In this document: piece by piece, positions 46,757 through 59,189 of the stretch
Numbering within the stretch: position 1 is the stretch's first letter
Layout of the letters: every line of letters starts with the position of its first letter
Assembly (NCBI RefSeq): GCF_037975245.1
Contig: NC_092582.1
Location: forward strand, 24,404,077 to 24,468,076
From: Apostichopus japonicus
Lineage: Eukaryota; Echinodermata; Holothuroidea; Aspidochirotida; Stichopodidae
Length of the DNA: 64,000 nucleotides
Direction of reading: 5' to 3'
The notes under the pieces: generated by a model
The model's input: the letters and a program-made list of their open reading frames with translations, nothing else
What the model was told of the DNA's origin: nothing
Databases searched by the model: none
Position numbers and translations under genes: made by a program

Positions 46757-48861
46757 CAGGTGCGTATCCAGGGGGGGGGGCGTTGGGGGCGCGCGCCCCC
46801 CGGGTAAGAAAAAGAGAAGAGAAAAAAAGAGAAGAAAAAAGAGGGGAAAAAAGAGGAGGAGGAGAGGAAGGAAGGGAAAAGAAAAAGAAGAAAGAGAGAA
46901 AAAGGAGAAAAAGAGGGAGTAAAAGCAAAACGCGAAGACATCGTGAAGAGAAAGAAGAATAGTGACATCATTACAGCGCTAAAGGGTAGCCAGTGACGGA
47001 TCAATGATTTCGTAAAAGTGTGACTCACCCTACCCCTTACACCGACAACTCCATTTTTGACGTTTCCATTTTCCTCTCTCACTAATTATCTATATATATA
47101 CTATATATGGTCTATCATAACGAGTGTGTAGAATTGTGCTATGAAACCAACTGTGGCTGGTCTCGAACTCGACCGTGTCGTCGGGGAACATGACTCATTT
47201 TGGGATGGGGGCGACCGCCCGCCCCCCATTCAGCATTTTTTTAAATGGTATCGCTAAGTAATTTCAAAATAGAAAGTGCTGAGAGGCAACTTATAAGGCC
47301 TGGGAAGTGTCATTTCCAGCGATCTGGGAGACATTTTCGGCCAAAATTTGCTTGTACGCTTCGCACCAACCTATGGTGGCGCTACGCTTAGATAATTTGC
47401 CTACAGGCTTCACCCCTCCCTTGGCAAATTCCTCGCTACGCGCCTGTTCGAATTTGTAACGCAAACAGCAGATATCACATCATATCAGTGAGCATGAAAA
47501 TGGCGTTCCAGGATGAAAAGCCTCAAAATTGTCCGACTTGCCTGAAAAAATAACCAGAAATTTTCGCGCGCGAAGCGCGCGTTCAACGCGTTCATGTCAA
47601 TATCATATAAGCAAGCATCGGTTATTACATCGCATGCAATCATGTACCGTACGGTCCGTTCAAATTGCGCAGTATACCGCGGGATGCTAATGTAAACAAC
47701 GACATGTCTCATGTAGATGTATAAAAAGCACCGAGGTCCAATTATGTCAAAACTCTTTTACATTAGTAATGGCGAATTAGGGCCTGCACCCCCGCCGCGC
47801 AGTGGCGGAGCGTCCATATGGTCAGGGGGGCGGAAACCCCCTGACGGACTCAAATGGACTGCTGGCGCCTTTTTCAGCTCTTTACCACTTTTTACTTATC
47901 TAGATAATTGACTTTTTTATTGCGCTCTCACCTACTTATTGACATTTGTCACATTTTGTTGGTGTAATTTGGCGATAACACCTTATTCTTCGTTTATCTG
48001 CAAATTAGCCAGGCCCGGAAAGGGTCATTTCCGGCGATCTAGGGAGTATCTTTACTCAAAAATTTTCTGTACGCTACGCGCCAACCAGTGGTGGCGCTCC
48101 GCTTAGATAGTGTCGAAAGCGCCCCTTCAGACCATTCTCGCCACTCCTGACCAATCCCCCTACCTCCGCCACTGCCGCCGCGCCTCTTACGCCTATGTGT
48201 GTAGTGTTCGGTTTCGGAAATATCTGCTATTTTTTCATTTCCTTCAACCAAGTTTTATAATAGCCGTTATAACAGGTTTTAATATTTGTACAACAATAAA
48301 TTAACTGTGTCTGAATTTTCGAAAATTTCTGACCAACATTCTACATCACACTTCCCTCTACTCGTGCAATTTTGACCGGTCTGTTAGGGGTTGAAGGAAG
48401 TTTTTTCTATATTGGTTGTCCATAGATGAAATTTTGTATAACATTATTGGTATGTTTTGAAGTGAGTTTATTCACGAGAAATGTGAATTTTCAAATTCTG
48501 AACAAATATGGGGCTTAAAACCTTGAAAAGTGGGGCTGACGGGTATTGTGGGCCGCGACGTAGAATCACCTACAAAAGCAAAGACCCACAGGAGATGCGA
48601 TCAGGTCGAACATGATGTGTGCCGGGTTGACAATCTTCAAAAAGGTTATGGATGGAAAAAAAACTATTAGGAAATACTTGGTTCTCAGGCAAAAAGTGTA
48701 CATCTGGTTGGTCATTTCAAGCCCGAGAAGTGCCGTTTCCGGTGATCTGGGGGGTTTCAAAACAAGAAATTTTCTTGTACGCTGCGCGCCAACCGATGGT
48801 GGCGCTCCGCTTAGATAGTAATTCGCGCCCCCCGGGTTTGAAAATCCTGGATACGCGCCTG
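46757..48861 (-). mobile_element. 2-kb composite element, copy 2 (5-bp target sites)
   Basis: Ends CAGGTGCGTATCCAGGGG and CCTGGATACGCGCCTG, flanked by the 5-bp repeat GTATG (46752-46756, 48862-48866). Runs opposite to 26295-28279. Contains the intact MITE 47800-48174, about 460 bp (about 47553-48016) missing from copy 1 through a deletion, and hairpin modules at 47354, 48070 and 48778. Lacks the 253-bp MITE of copy 1. No transposase. Confidence 0.85.
47800..48174. mobile_element. hAT MITE nested in composite copy 2
   Basis: 375 bp, CAGTGGCGGAGCGTCC to TACCTCCGCCACTG. A perfect 8-bp target-site duplication CCGCCGCG lies at 47792-47799 and 48175-48182. The same insertion is present, truncated, in composite copy 1. 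Confidence 0.95.
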
Positions 48862-48899
48862 GTATGCATTGAAAAATGGGCAGATGCACGTTTCGGAGC

Positions 48900-49000
48900 C
48901 TTGGTAAATATTGGGGGGGGGGGCTTATCATGCATTTGCCCCCTCAACTTTTTCATTGCCCCCCAAGCCCCCTCCCCCCGTTCCGTCGCCACTGACTGGG
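48900..49000. mobile_element. Right end of another hAT-like element
   Basis: G- and C-rich tracts followed by GTTCCGTCGCCACTG, the complement of a CAGTGGCGAC-type hAT end, finishing at about 48994. The left partner was not located, possibly because the composite element inserted nearby. Confidence 0.4.
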
Positions 49001-49640
49001 GTAGAGTCATGTTTATTGTAGTATGCATGCGCGCGACAAAATTGGAAATACTAGCCCTCTCCACCGTATACAAGGCTGGCTGGTGAATGCCAGCTCAACA
49101 TTTATTCTTCACAGCAATCTCAAGTTCACAGGTTGGCTACGCAGGAAAAAAACCAGATCCAGATTTGCAAAGAACCGCGGCAGCGAACAGTTAATTCTAC
49201 ACACGTAAAGACAATAGATCTCTTTGAGTGGCATCTTTCTTCAAATATTGACTACTTTGGCTCGTTATTCTCGAATTAATGAATACAGGTAACATTTAAA
49301 AGCATTATAGTTAAACACATTCTGCTAAAGAGTTGCAAGCAACAAATATTAATCGAATTTATCCGCAACGACTCGGTGTTATTAGGTGATCTCGGGCACT
49401 TATCTCTAGCCCGTAATGGCATGGCATTATATACTACACAGTCATATGTTACGTGTTTAGTGTGACGATGAACCAGGGCCAGAAAATCGACAGGAGAGTG
49501 TCACAGTTGTACAATGATAGACTAGACCTACATTGTATTCGTTAGATAAATCGTGCATTTGGCCTTCAGTATAAATGTAGTTTTTAAATAGACATAGCCA
49601 TAGGGGGAAATCATTTAGTTGGGTGACGTTGTAAATACAC

Positions 49641-50335
49641 AAGTGCAACGAGTTAAATGAATCTGGAGAAACTATCACACAGTAAATACGCGCGTACGCG
49701 CGTACCATGTATGGAGGGTCATGTGATGTGTTCCAGGGTGGTACTAATATACTACTCTCCCTATTACGCATGATGATTTCACCCAACTAGTACGTAAATG
49801 TGTTTGCGTGCTTAGAGCAGCAGACGACACCCGTTACCTAGCAATAACCGTGCCTGTAGCCTAACGTGATAGCTATATTCCCCTCGAGCAGCATTAGGCT
49901 CTGTTCCATGGAGAATTCCGTGGTTGCACTGAACTAAACATTTCCCCACATTTCTACATTCACTTAGAGCAAGTAGTAATAACGTTAGGCCATATGAGAC
50001 AAAGCTTGCCCCTGGAGCTGTATTAATAAGTAAGATCTATTATGTAGAAGGCCTGCCTTCATTCAAGAGAATAAGGTTGAACGTTAGCATATTAGCACTA
50101 TTTCGTAGGCCTGAAGTACCAGTACCTCCTTATGCCGTTAGTTCCCATATCCGATCCGTCTTGGTGCAAATCTTTTATGAAGTCACTAACACTATTCTCG
50201 ACCTGCTACAGAGAAATATCAGTTTGGTACCACCCTGGAACACATCACATGACCCTCCATGCATGGTACGCGCGCACCCAATTGACATGAAACCTCCAGA
50301 TTCATTTAACTCGTTGCATAAGTGCACGTTGAAGG
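49641..50335. repeat. Inverted repeat with arms of about 110 bp
   Basis: 49641-49745 is repeated inverted at about 50217-50330. Shared words include GAGTTAAATGAATCTGGAG, CGCGCGTACCATG and GAGGGTCATGTGATGTGTTC. The left arm also holds the alternating CGCGCGTACGCGCGTAC. The spacer is about 470 bp with no gene. Confidence 0.85.
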
Positions 50336-50747
50336 GATAGGGAGACCTAGATGGGTTGTGATACCGTCTTTTACCACTCCGCATAAAGTGCGTAAGAAGA
50401 CACAGAAAATACTTCGTTAATTGTGATCCGGGAAGCTGTAATTAAAAGGGCCAAATAAATGGAGATATGAAGATAAAATATACGACTCGTGTCCCTATAA
50501 CAATAAATCACCGTATGTTCGTACAATTTCGCTAACTAGGCGAGGGTACAGTAACGTTAACATGTAGTTTAATTAGTCCAGGACTCTAAATTCTCTGTTA
50601 CGTCCGGAACATGTGTGAGTCGTTATTGACAACCGTTAATGTGCTTTGTTGTCCGGTTAATCTGTGATGGCTTTAGTCATAATTTCTTCGCTGATATTTC
50701 AGGCGCTTGCTAGCTAAAGTACTGTTTATAAATTAAGCCTGCCTTAA

Positions 50748-51362
50748 AGCAGCATTTTGCGTCATTTTCTATGATTTTTCTCAACCTCACTGATTCCACT
50801 TTGCCATAACGACATACATAACTAGCTAATCTATTTATATTTTACTTCAAATGGTGGCATAAAAGTCGAAAATTTGCAACTTTCAACTTTGTTGTTCTCC
50901 AAGATATTTTCCGTTGGGAACCCAATAAACCTGGCCCATAATATGAATATTTAAACACTACGAACGTCATTGACAGATACGAAATATAACACCACGCTTG
51001 ATTTGTGTACAGTCTATATGGCAGTTGTACCAGGGAGTTGCATAACAACTCCCTGGTACAACCAACGCGAAGTCTTGAATCTATTTTTAGCAACGGCTCA
51101 TAACTAAACCTGCATCTCTGATTGGTTGAATTCAAACTAGTGGGTTTGGCGGAATTGTATGCGATTAATTTTAACTGTGAAATTTGTCGAGGACACTCTT
51201 CTCATTTATCGACATAAATCGTTAATTACTCGCTAATTAACGCTCTTGGCAGGATGAAACTTGGATGGTATCTTAGATTGCTGTTTTATGATTGATACAT
51301 GTAAAAAAATCGATGCACATGTTAAAAAAGTGGAAAAAAGCGACCCAACGCAAAATGCTGCT
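50748..51362. mobile_element. TTAA-flanked TIR element, copy 1
   Basis: 615 bp bounded by TTAA at 50744-50747 and 51363-51366, with terminal repeats AGCAGCATTTTGCG. TTAA targeting occurs in Kolobok and piggyBac; the ends lack the piggyBac CCC start, so Kolobok-like is favoured. No transposase. Contains an 18-bp perfect hairpin around 51022-51062 (GTTGTACCAGGGAGTTG and its complement). Confidence 0.9.
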
Positions 51363-51366
51363 TTAA

Positions 51367-52335
51367 GTCTGCGTTAAAGACCAAACGCCGACTGGCTTAT
51401 TCGTGACCGAAATAACTTCAAAAGGGTTGCAGTAACCAAAGACCCCTCCATTGAATATCAACAACTAACTCTCACCTTCACCGCGCACTACAATGCAAGT
51501 ATTTGTGTACAAATACAGTTGTCTAGTTATTGTTGATTTTATCATATATGCAGACTAGATGTAACATTTACCTTCCATACACGACATCAGTGTGTGTGGC
51601 TTTTGCTGCTTGAATGTATAAAGTCTGTATCATATGCCGTTTTGATGAACAGAATGAAACTAATCGGTACTGTTAGCTCCGGAATATAAGTTTCCTATCT
51701 GGTTTAGAAAAGGAAATTTATTAGGAGAAAATATTTTTATCTTGATGGCCCTTTAAAGCGCTGTAAAAATTTCATCGGGACGCATCCATATAGAATATGT
51801 TCCTCTTTTCCCAGTGAGAAAATAAATCTTCGTTATCCATCTTTATAAAACCTGATAACTTAATACGTAATGGAACTGAAGCATCTTAGCTTCAATCTTA
51901 AAAGATATCTAGTCATATCTCGTAATAATGATAATATCAACAAACTATGAAACAATTATACAATAACACGGGGCAAACTTCTTATGATCTTGATATGTGT
52001 TTGTTGAATGTGTAAACAGTGACTGTCATACAACGGTACTTAAGTACGTTATAAATTTAGTTTGTGGTACAGGCTAAGTAAATAGCGATAACAATAGGCA
52101 AGCAAGTTCCTGATTAGGAAAGGCAAGATAGACGCGAACAAATATGTTAATATTAATATAGCAAGTTTATGATAAAGAAAGATAGATACGAATATAAGTA
52201 TATTCATATTAAGAAGGAAAACAAAATACATTTAAAGATCGTTTTTCTATGTTCCGATATGTAACATGTCAAGTGAAAACAGGTTTGGCTTTCTTTCTGG
52301 AAATCACTGGTTTATACTGCTGAGAAACATGTTGC
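51367..52335. other. Spacer between the two TTAA elements
   Basis: No gene recognised. Contains repeated AAGAAAGATAGA/AAGGCAAGATAGAC-like words at 52110-52200. Confidence 0.45.
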
Positions 52336-52339
52336 TTAA

Positions 52340-53000
52340 AGCAGCATTTTGCGTTTTGTCGCCGTTTTCCATGCACTTTATTGACAAGTCCATCAAGTTC
52401 TTTACATATACCAATCACAAAACAGCAAACTAAGATATTAGCCAAGTTTTTTCCCTGCCAAAAGCGTTGATTGGCGAGTAATTTAGGACATTTGCAGATA
52501 ATGAGAAAAGTGTCCACCGACATTTACACATTTAATGATAATCACATACAGTTCCCCAACCATGGAGGTAAAACAGACCTCCATGCCAAAACCCACTAGT
52601 TTGAATTCAACCAATCAGAGAGGCAGGTTAAATTATGAGCCGTTGCTAAAAATAGATTCAAAACGTCGAGTTGGTAACTTGATACAACCAGCGAGCTGGA
52701 CTCGAACAGCACCCTGGTAAAACTACCATAGACAATCTACACAATCAAGCATGGTGTTGTATTACGTATTGGCCAATGACGTTTCGTAGCTTTTAAATAT
52801 TCATATTATGGGCGAGGTCTATTTGGATCCCAACGGAAAATATCTTAGAGAAAAACAAAGTTGAAAGGTGTAAATTTTTCGACTTTTATGCCACCATTTG
52901 AAGTAAGATTTGAATAGATAAGCTAGTTATGTATGTCGTTATGGTATCGTGGAATCAGTGAGGTTGAGAAAAACCATAGAAAAGGACCCAAAATGCTGCT
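52340..53000. mobile_element. TTAA-flanked TIR element, copy 2 (inverted)
   Basis: 661 bp between TTAA at 52336-52339 and 53001-53004. Same ends as copy 1 but opposite internal orientation (CACTAGTTTGAATTCAACCA corresponds to the complement in copy 1). Extra sequence near its left end. No transposase. Confidence 0.9.
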
Positions 53001-53004
53001 TTAA

Positions 53005-54724
53005 ATAATTTATTATCAAGTTACAATGGATGACACGTTATTGACTTAAGTTAAATTTTACTGTTAGATAAACTTTGAGCTGAGTTTATCACAGTGTTTT
53101 CACCAAGCCAATGTTTGTCAAGTCAAGTCACAAGTCTTTCGCTCAAGTCAAGCACATAACTGAAGCTTATAAAGTCATTATAGATGTAAGCCTACTGATA
53201 ATCAACGACCAATGCTCAACGAAGCATCTTTGTCAAGTGTTGCGGTCCTGTAAATGACGTGTTTTAGTGAGCTCTTGTTACAATGCTATATCGGAGGCAA
53301 CTCTTTTCTACAAGAGTAGTCATATACACTAGGCAGAAACTGAACTAATCTTGTCCCCTAATGGAGGGCAGGGGAGGAGCAGAGGGTTAGCTATAGGGGA
53401 GGGATAGGCCCTTGAATATTTGTCTGTTACACCCAGTCATAAACACTGGGCAGCAACTGAACTTCAGTGTAAAACAGGTATACTTTTACTCTCTCTCAAT
53501 ACGCAAATATGACGTTAATACAAAATCTTAAGATTTACTGATTCTGTTCAGTAGACCCTCAAATATTTGTCTGCCACCCCTTGTAAGAATCAAAACTGGA
53601 ATGACAGAGGTATACATTATAGTATGAAACATTATTGTCTGGGTTTCATTGTGTCTGTTGGTGTTAGTTGTACCAGGTGGCAACATCCGCTCCGACTGTT
53701 ATTACAAAGTACGCAATATAATATCTGAGGGTTGCTCAGAAGGAACATTGATCACAGAAAATTATGTTAACACATTCTTGGCCGAAAAGAAACATGACTT
53801 TACATGTTGAAATTTTGTGGTTTTATTTCTGGTATTTGATTTTTCTTATAGAACAATTTAGACTGATGGCACAAGCTTTCGACGCTTTATCGAAATTGTA
53901 ACGATTTTCCTAAAGTATTGACGTTTATCTAGAAATGTCGACACCAAACGTAAACTGAGAATATGAATTAAAGTAAAAATCGATCATTTGTTTAAATCGC
54001 ATTGTTTCGCTAACAAAGGATCCAGCCGAAGGACCCAATAATGTCTTAAAGTACAATCGTAGAAGAGTGGAGCTGGTGTCATCAACACTGAAGAATGTCA
54101 CAAACTGAATATCTTGATCTAACAAGTGAACTAAGAGATGCTATAATGCACTCACCCCCCTTCCCCTATAGCCATTCCTTCCGACTCACACCGACCTTCC
54201 TTTGACACTCCAGGTATTCAGCATGTCGGTGCAACGAATATCACCTTTAGTTTGTAGCGTGTTTTAGATTTCAATTCTAACCAGTACCTTATATACGGAG
54301 CAGTAGTACAACGTCCTTACTTCCTTTAATAGTGTAACTATAAATACAATGTACAAAACAACAATAACTCACACGTGGCATTTCAGCTGGAGTCTAACAA
54401 TTTGTTATATTATACAAAAAGTATAATTAAACAAGAATAAATGAACAACGGAAAACTGGCTGGGAATGATAGACAACGAAACAGAGAATTTAAGTTTAAA
54501 CAGTGAACAAAATAATCAGCATCTCATGAATAATCATCAACCATATACATAAACATGAGAGAGTATTAATACATCATTAGCCTTAACTAACCGTCCTTAA
54601 AATTCATTATTTTAGGTGTTACATTGATGTTCTGTATGTAATGGTGAACATGTATTATGAATGATTGGGCCTACATCACGGACAGAAACGAAGTATACAG
54701 TCTCTGGCCCTATACGCCATTCAA
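53005..54724. other. Intergenic stretch, no gene seen
   Basis: No coding-like frame, RNA gene or bounded element recognised. 53100-53160 is a simple AAGTCAAGTCA-type run. Confidence 0.5.
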
Positions 54725-55205
54725 AGTTCATTAATATCAATCAACCCATTATAAATACCATGTATGGCAATCAACCCATTATAAATACCATGTATGGCAA
54801 TCAACCCATTATACCTACCATGTATGCCAATCAATGCATTATGCATACCATGTATGACAATCAACTCATTATACATACCATGTATGCCAATCAACCCATT
54901 ATATATATCATGTATGACAATCAACTCATTATACATACCATGTATGCCAATCAATTCATTATACATACCATGTATGACAATCAACTCATTATACATATCA
55001 TGTATGACAATCAACTCATTATACATATCATGTATGGCAATCAATTCATACATACCATGTATGACAATCAACTCATTATACATACTATGTATGCCAATCA
55101 ACTCATTATACATACTGTACCATGTATACCAGCCAACCCATTATGCATACCATGTATGCCAATCAACCCATTATGCATACCATGCATGCCAATCAACCCA
55201 TTACA
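54725..55205. repeat. 30-bp minisatellite, about 16 units
   Basis: The unit is CATTATACATACCATGTATG followed by (A/C/G)CAATCAACT, with a near-palindromic CATACCATGTATG core. Because the period is a multiple of three, long frames stay open on both strands; these are not genes. Confidence 0.97.
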
Positions 55206-58200
55206 CAGCATAACTACATAACTCACATTAGCACAAAGCTTAAACAGTGTAAAAGTAAATAATATAGCACATAAGTAACCAGTCAACTAACCATCATAGC
55301 ATATTCTGACAATGAAATATGGAATACTGTTACCTTTATAAATCAACAATAAAGAAAAATCCTTAATAAGAAATGGTCATCAAGTGAAGGGTGACACATA
55401 AATCATGTTAAAAATGCATATCTCACACAAACAAGGAAAGTCCTCTCTACTGGAATGTCAGTGTTAGATATTACATCAATTCTAGACTGAAGTCTTGAGT
55501 AGATATAAAATCTGAATTTACAAACAAAACAGTCATTACTATTTAAAGCATAACAAACTCTACAAAACATAGAAAGTCTATTACCATTACAATTATCTAA
55601 CTTTTTCTAGCATATTCAATATTATGTAACTACTATCATAACTATCATACAATCATAACAATACAATTATTGGAGATTGGGTTCTCAAAGTTGTAAAACA
55701 AAAGAATGGCTTAGTGTTATGTTGATTCAATCAATAATATAATATATAAAATCAAGGGATATTTGTTTCCACTGACAGAGTATTTTCTGATGGGGTCAAT
55801 ATGAAATCTGTGTTAAGGGCTGAACAGGCTTTGGTCATTCAATGCACAAATCATACACAGCAATACAGCAGCATGTCAACAAAATGTGAACAGAAAGATT
55901 GTAGCTTGAAACAGAGCACCAAACCAATGTAACAAGAATTGAAAACAAACATGTTGTGCATTTCAAACAACATGAAAATTAACATAGTGACCTTTATCTG
56001 TCATATCTTGTTAACCAAAGAGGAAAATCTACATCTCAGATGCTGATAACATCTACTTTGGTAAGTCTGTCACTAAGTGAGGTTGTATCAAAACAATTTC
56101 TGCTTTCATTTGTCATCAGTTGGAGTGAGGACTATAAATTCATACATATTTCCAAAGTTAACCTTATTAACTGATTTGTTGCTTTTTTTGTGTGCAAATT
56201 TCATACACACAGAAATACAGCACAGATTACTGTACTGACCACTAATATACTGACTACTACTGTAAGTTTGGCAAACAGACCACATTGGGCAAGAAAAACA
56301 ACATTCCTATTTCTTCCCCCACCCCATTGCTCCATTTTACCTTCCATGATTGTAAAACATGCTTTGTCAATTTACAGAAAGAAATCGAAACACATTTTTG
56401 CAAATAAATGAGACAAATTACAAACAATAACAAATGATCTGCAACAATGTCATCAAATAATATTACAGAAGCAATTGTAAAAAAACTTCCTCTCATCAAC
56501 CCCCTAATTCTGTGTTTGTATTTACCTCTTAAAATGAGAACCCCCCCCACACACACACACCAACCTCCCTTTATATAGAAAAACAATACCCTCCCTTTCA
56601 AAAAGCAACTCTAACGGAATAAGATTTTAATTTAAAGATATATTTTATTTCTTAGTCTTGACAGTTGACAATTTCAGTTGTTTTAAAAATCTTATGTTTT
56701 ATATACAGTTCTAGCAAAGTGTGACCTCATTAGAAGCAAGCCATACTTGCCACACTTTTACAACATGGAAACTAAAGATGATCATTTACTTCTCAGAACA
56801 GTTTCCTGATCTTTCCACGGTAATTTCCATCCGTAGACACCTCTGTGTGTTCCACTCAGTTGAAATCTATCAGTAAAAAATGGAAAGAAAATGAATCTAA
56901 ACGAGTTTATATTCAATAAATATTCCAAAAGGCTCACAAAATAGCAAAAGAATAATTTCTGAGTGAAATATATTAAATAATACAAGAAGATAATGCTACC
57001 AATGGTATGAAATAATAGGAACACCGTAGATCCAAAGGAACTTTAAATATTTAATAATAGAATGGAGAGAATAATTATATCAAACCAATTTATACTATTC
57101 TTTTACTTACAAAATCCAACATTCTTCACTGTGTAGTGTAGATATGCACAGCTTTGCCAAGAGTTAGGTGGTGTGGGGGGGGGGGGGTTGAATGTATATA
57201 TTTATGTGACATTCATGTGTTTTCAACTACTTTAAATGTGTGAAGGATGTTAAATTTAAGCCATGATGTTACAATGACTTGCAAAATGGTGCCAGGTCAT
57301 CTTAAGAAGGGTAAACATGGTAAAATAGCTTATCAAGAGTACCACCTACCCTCCTCACCTCCCTTCCACCTACCACAGATCAGACTACGGAAACTGGACT
57401 CAAAGTCCTAGTCTCTGACTAGACTATAATAAAAAGAAGTAAAGAGGTTTGATAACACATCAAGAAGGATGAAGCTATCCACCCAAAGACTCTGATGGAC
57501 CAGGATTTTCCATTTAGTAGATCGGCAATGTCAGTTTGTGGACAGCAATTAGAATCCCTATATAGACTTATGGCAACATGTCTTTATTTACTTAAAATGT
57601 TAGCAAATTTACATCCGATGTCTGTTAACTTGTTGGCTACACTTCACAATGTTTCTCACATATCAACTCACTATATGTATGACACAGTTCTATGTAACTG
57701 ATTGACCTCAACAAGAGTATTTAATTTAGTGCCAGAAATATGGATTCACTATTCATCAGTTTAGCATGTGAAGTTTAAAGTTACAATGTGTTTTAGATGT
57801 ACACAGCAGGACTCATTACCATTTAATAACATAACCATGGAGTTCTAGTATTGTAATGAAACTCATGACATCATTGATGCTTGTCTAACTGGCTTTTACC
57901 TTCACTTTCCATGATCACCGAGTTGTGTAGAGGCTGGTACATCCTGTACTGTAATGTTGCAAGGCAAGAAAATAATGAAACATGTATAAATTCTTTTAGC
58001 TGAAACTTATAGATCTATAATGGTTCATAGAGGTCAGCAGGTGACCAGATTGCATGGAGGCAGTCTGGCTATTAACAGTAATATTCAAAACGATTTACTT
58101 ACTTTTAGACTTTTGGACAACTGTTATTACTTTCACATTCATCTTTAGGTCACTTTCATATAGTAGGGCTGTAAAGGGTTGGGTGGGGAGGGGGGGGGGC

Positions 58201-59189
58201 TGTGGGTCAGTGCACAATTCTCTTTAAGAAGTGTATTGTAGTTTCCCAGTCTCCTTTACATACATCAGCTGGTTCTATCATGAATCATATATTCAAGGTT
58301 TAATGACAGAAGTGCAAAAGAGAAATTTATAAGATTCATACTTATCAGTATGTTTTAATGTTACTTAGCTCATTTCTATGTAAACCTGCTGTCAAACATT
58401 TGTTAAAATATGACATGTAGGAATCTTCTTTTTCTTTGTGTAAGAGAAATAGTAAATTCAGACTGTGACTGTCTATGTACCTGCATGGTAACTCAACATG
58501 CTGATAATACATTAAGGTTGATATGTTATAGCATGTCAGAATTTGAGTAACCCACAATAGCTTAGTGTAATTGCAAGGGTACATGAGTGTAGCCACCCTT
58601 CTCGGTGTGCAAGTTTTTGTCCCCATTTCATGAGTTAGAGATTTAAGGTCTAATTGATGCTTTATTGTTTAATGTTATGAAATGGGCTCTACACAAGGAG
58701 CTTGAACACCTTTTTGTAGTGTGAGGGGATGAAATGTTATGTTGTCCAGAGGAGGGATAAAGGGGTAAAAGGGAGTGCTGTCCCCCCACTCTTTATGATA
58801 TTTGTTAGAAATGAGGGTACTTAGATGCAAAATAGGTGCTATGGTTTGTCACTCTTGAAACAATCTTGAAGATTTTATCAGCTGTGTATGTTGTACTGCA
58901 TAAACATGTTATATCTTTATACACTGTACTTCAGAAATTTCTGTAAAAGTAGTCTCCCTGCATGTTATGGATCACCGTCCCCACCCCCCCCCCCCTCCTC
59001 CTTGAATTTATTCTGGGGATTAAAGTCCCCACAAATAATACATAACACAAAGTTGAATCCCTGCTGTACCCTCTGTCTAGATGCCAATGTATACAACATT
59101 ACATGAGTGCAATTTAGAACAATTTCCTGCAAGCAATGCAAAGAGTTAAATGAGTAAAATGTCAACTTGGATAGCATTGAACATGGCAC
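55206..59189. other. Intergenic stretch, no firm gene
   Basis: AT-rich with G/C homopolymers near 57175, 58185 and 58985. The only faintly exon-like piece is on the minus strand at 56788-56870, after an acceptor-like TTTTTTACTGATAG, reading FQLSGTHRGVYGWKLPWKDQ to a stop; too short to call. Confidence 0.45.

Noticed and set aside
54661-55221. 186-codon open frame
   Set aside because: Product of a 30-bp minisatellite whose period is divisible by three; frames are open on both strands.
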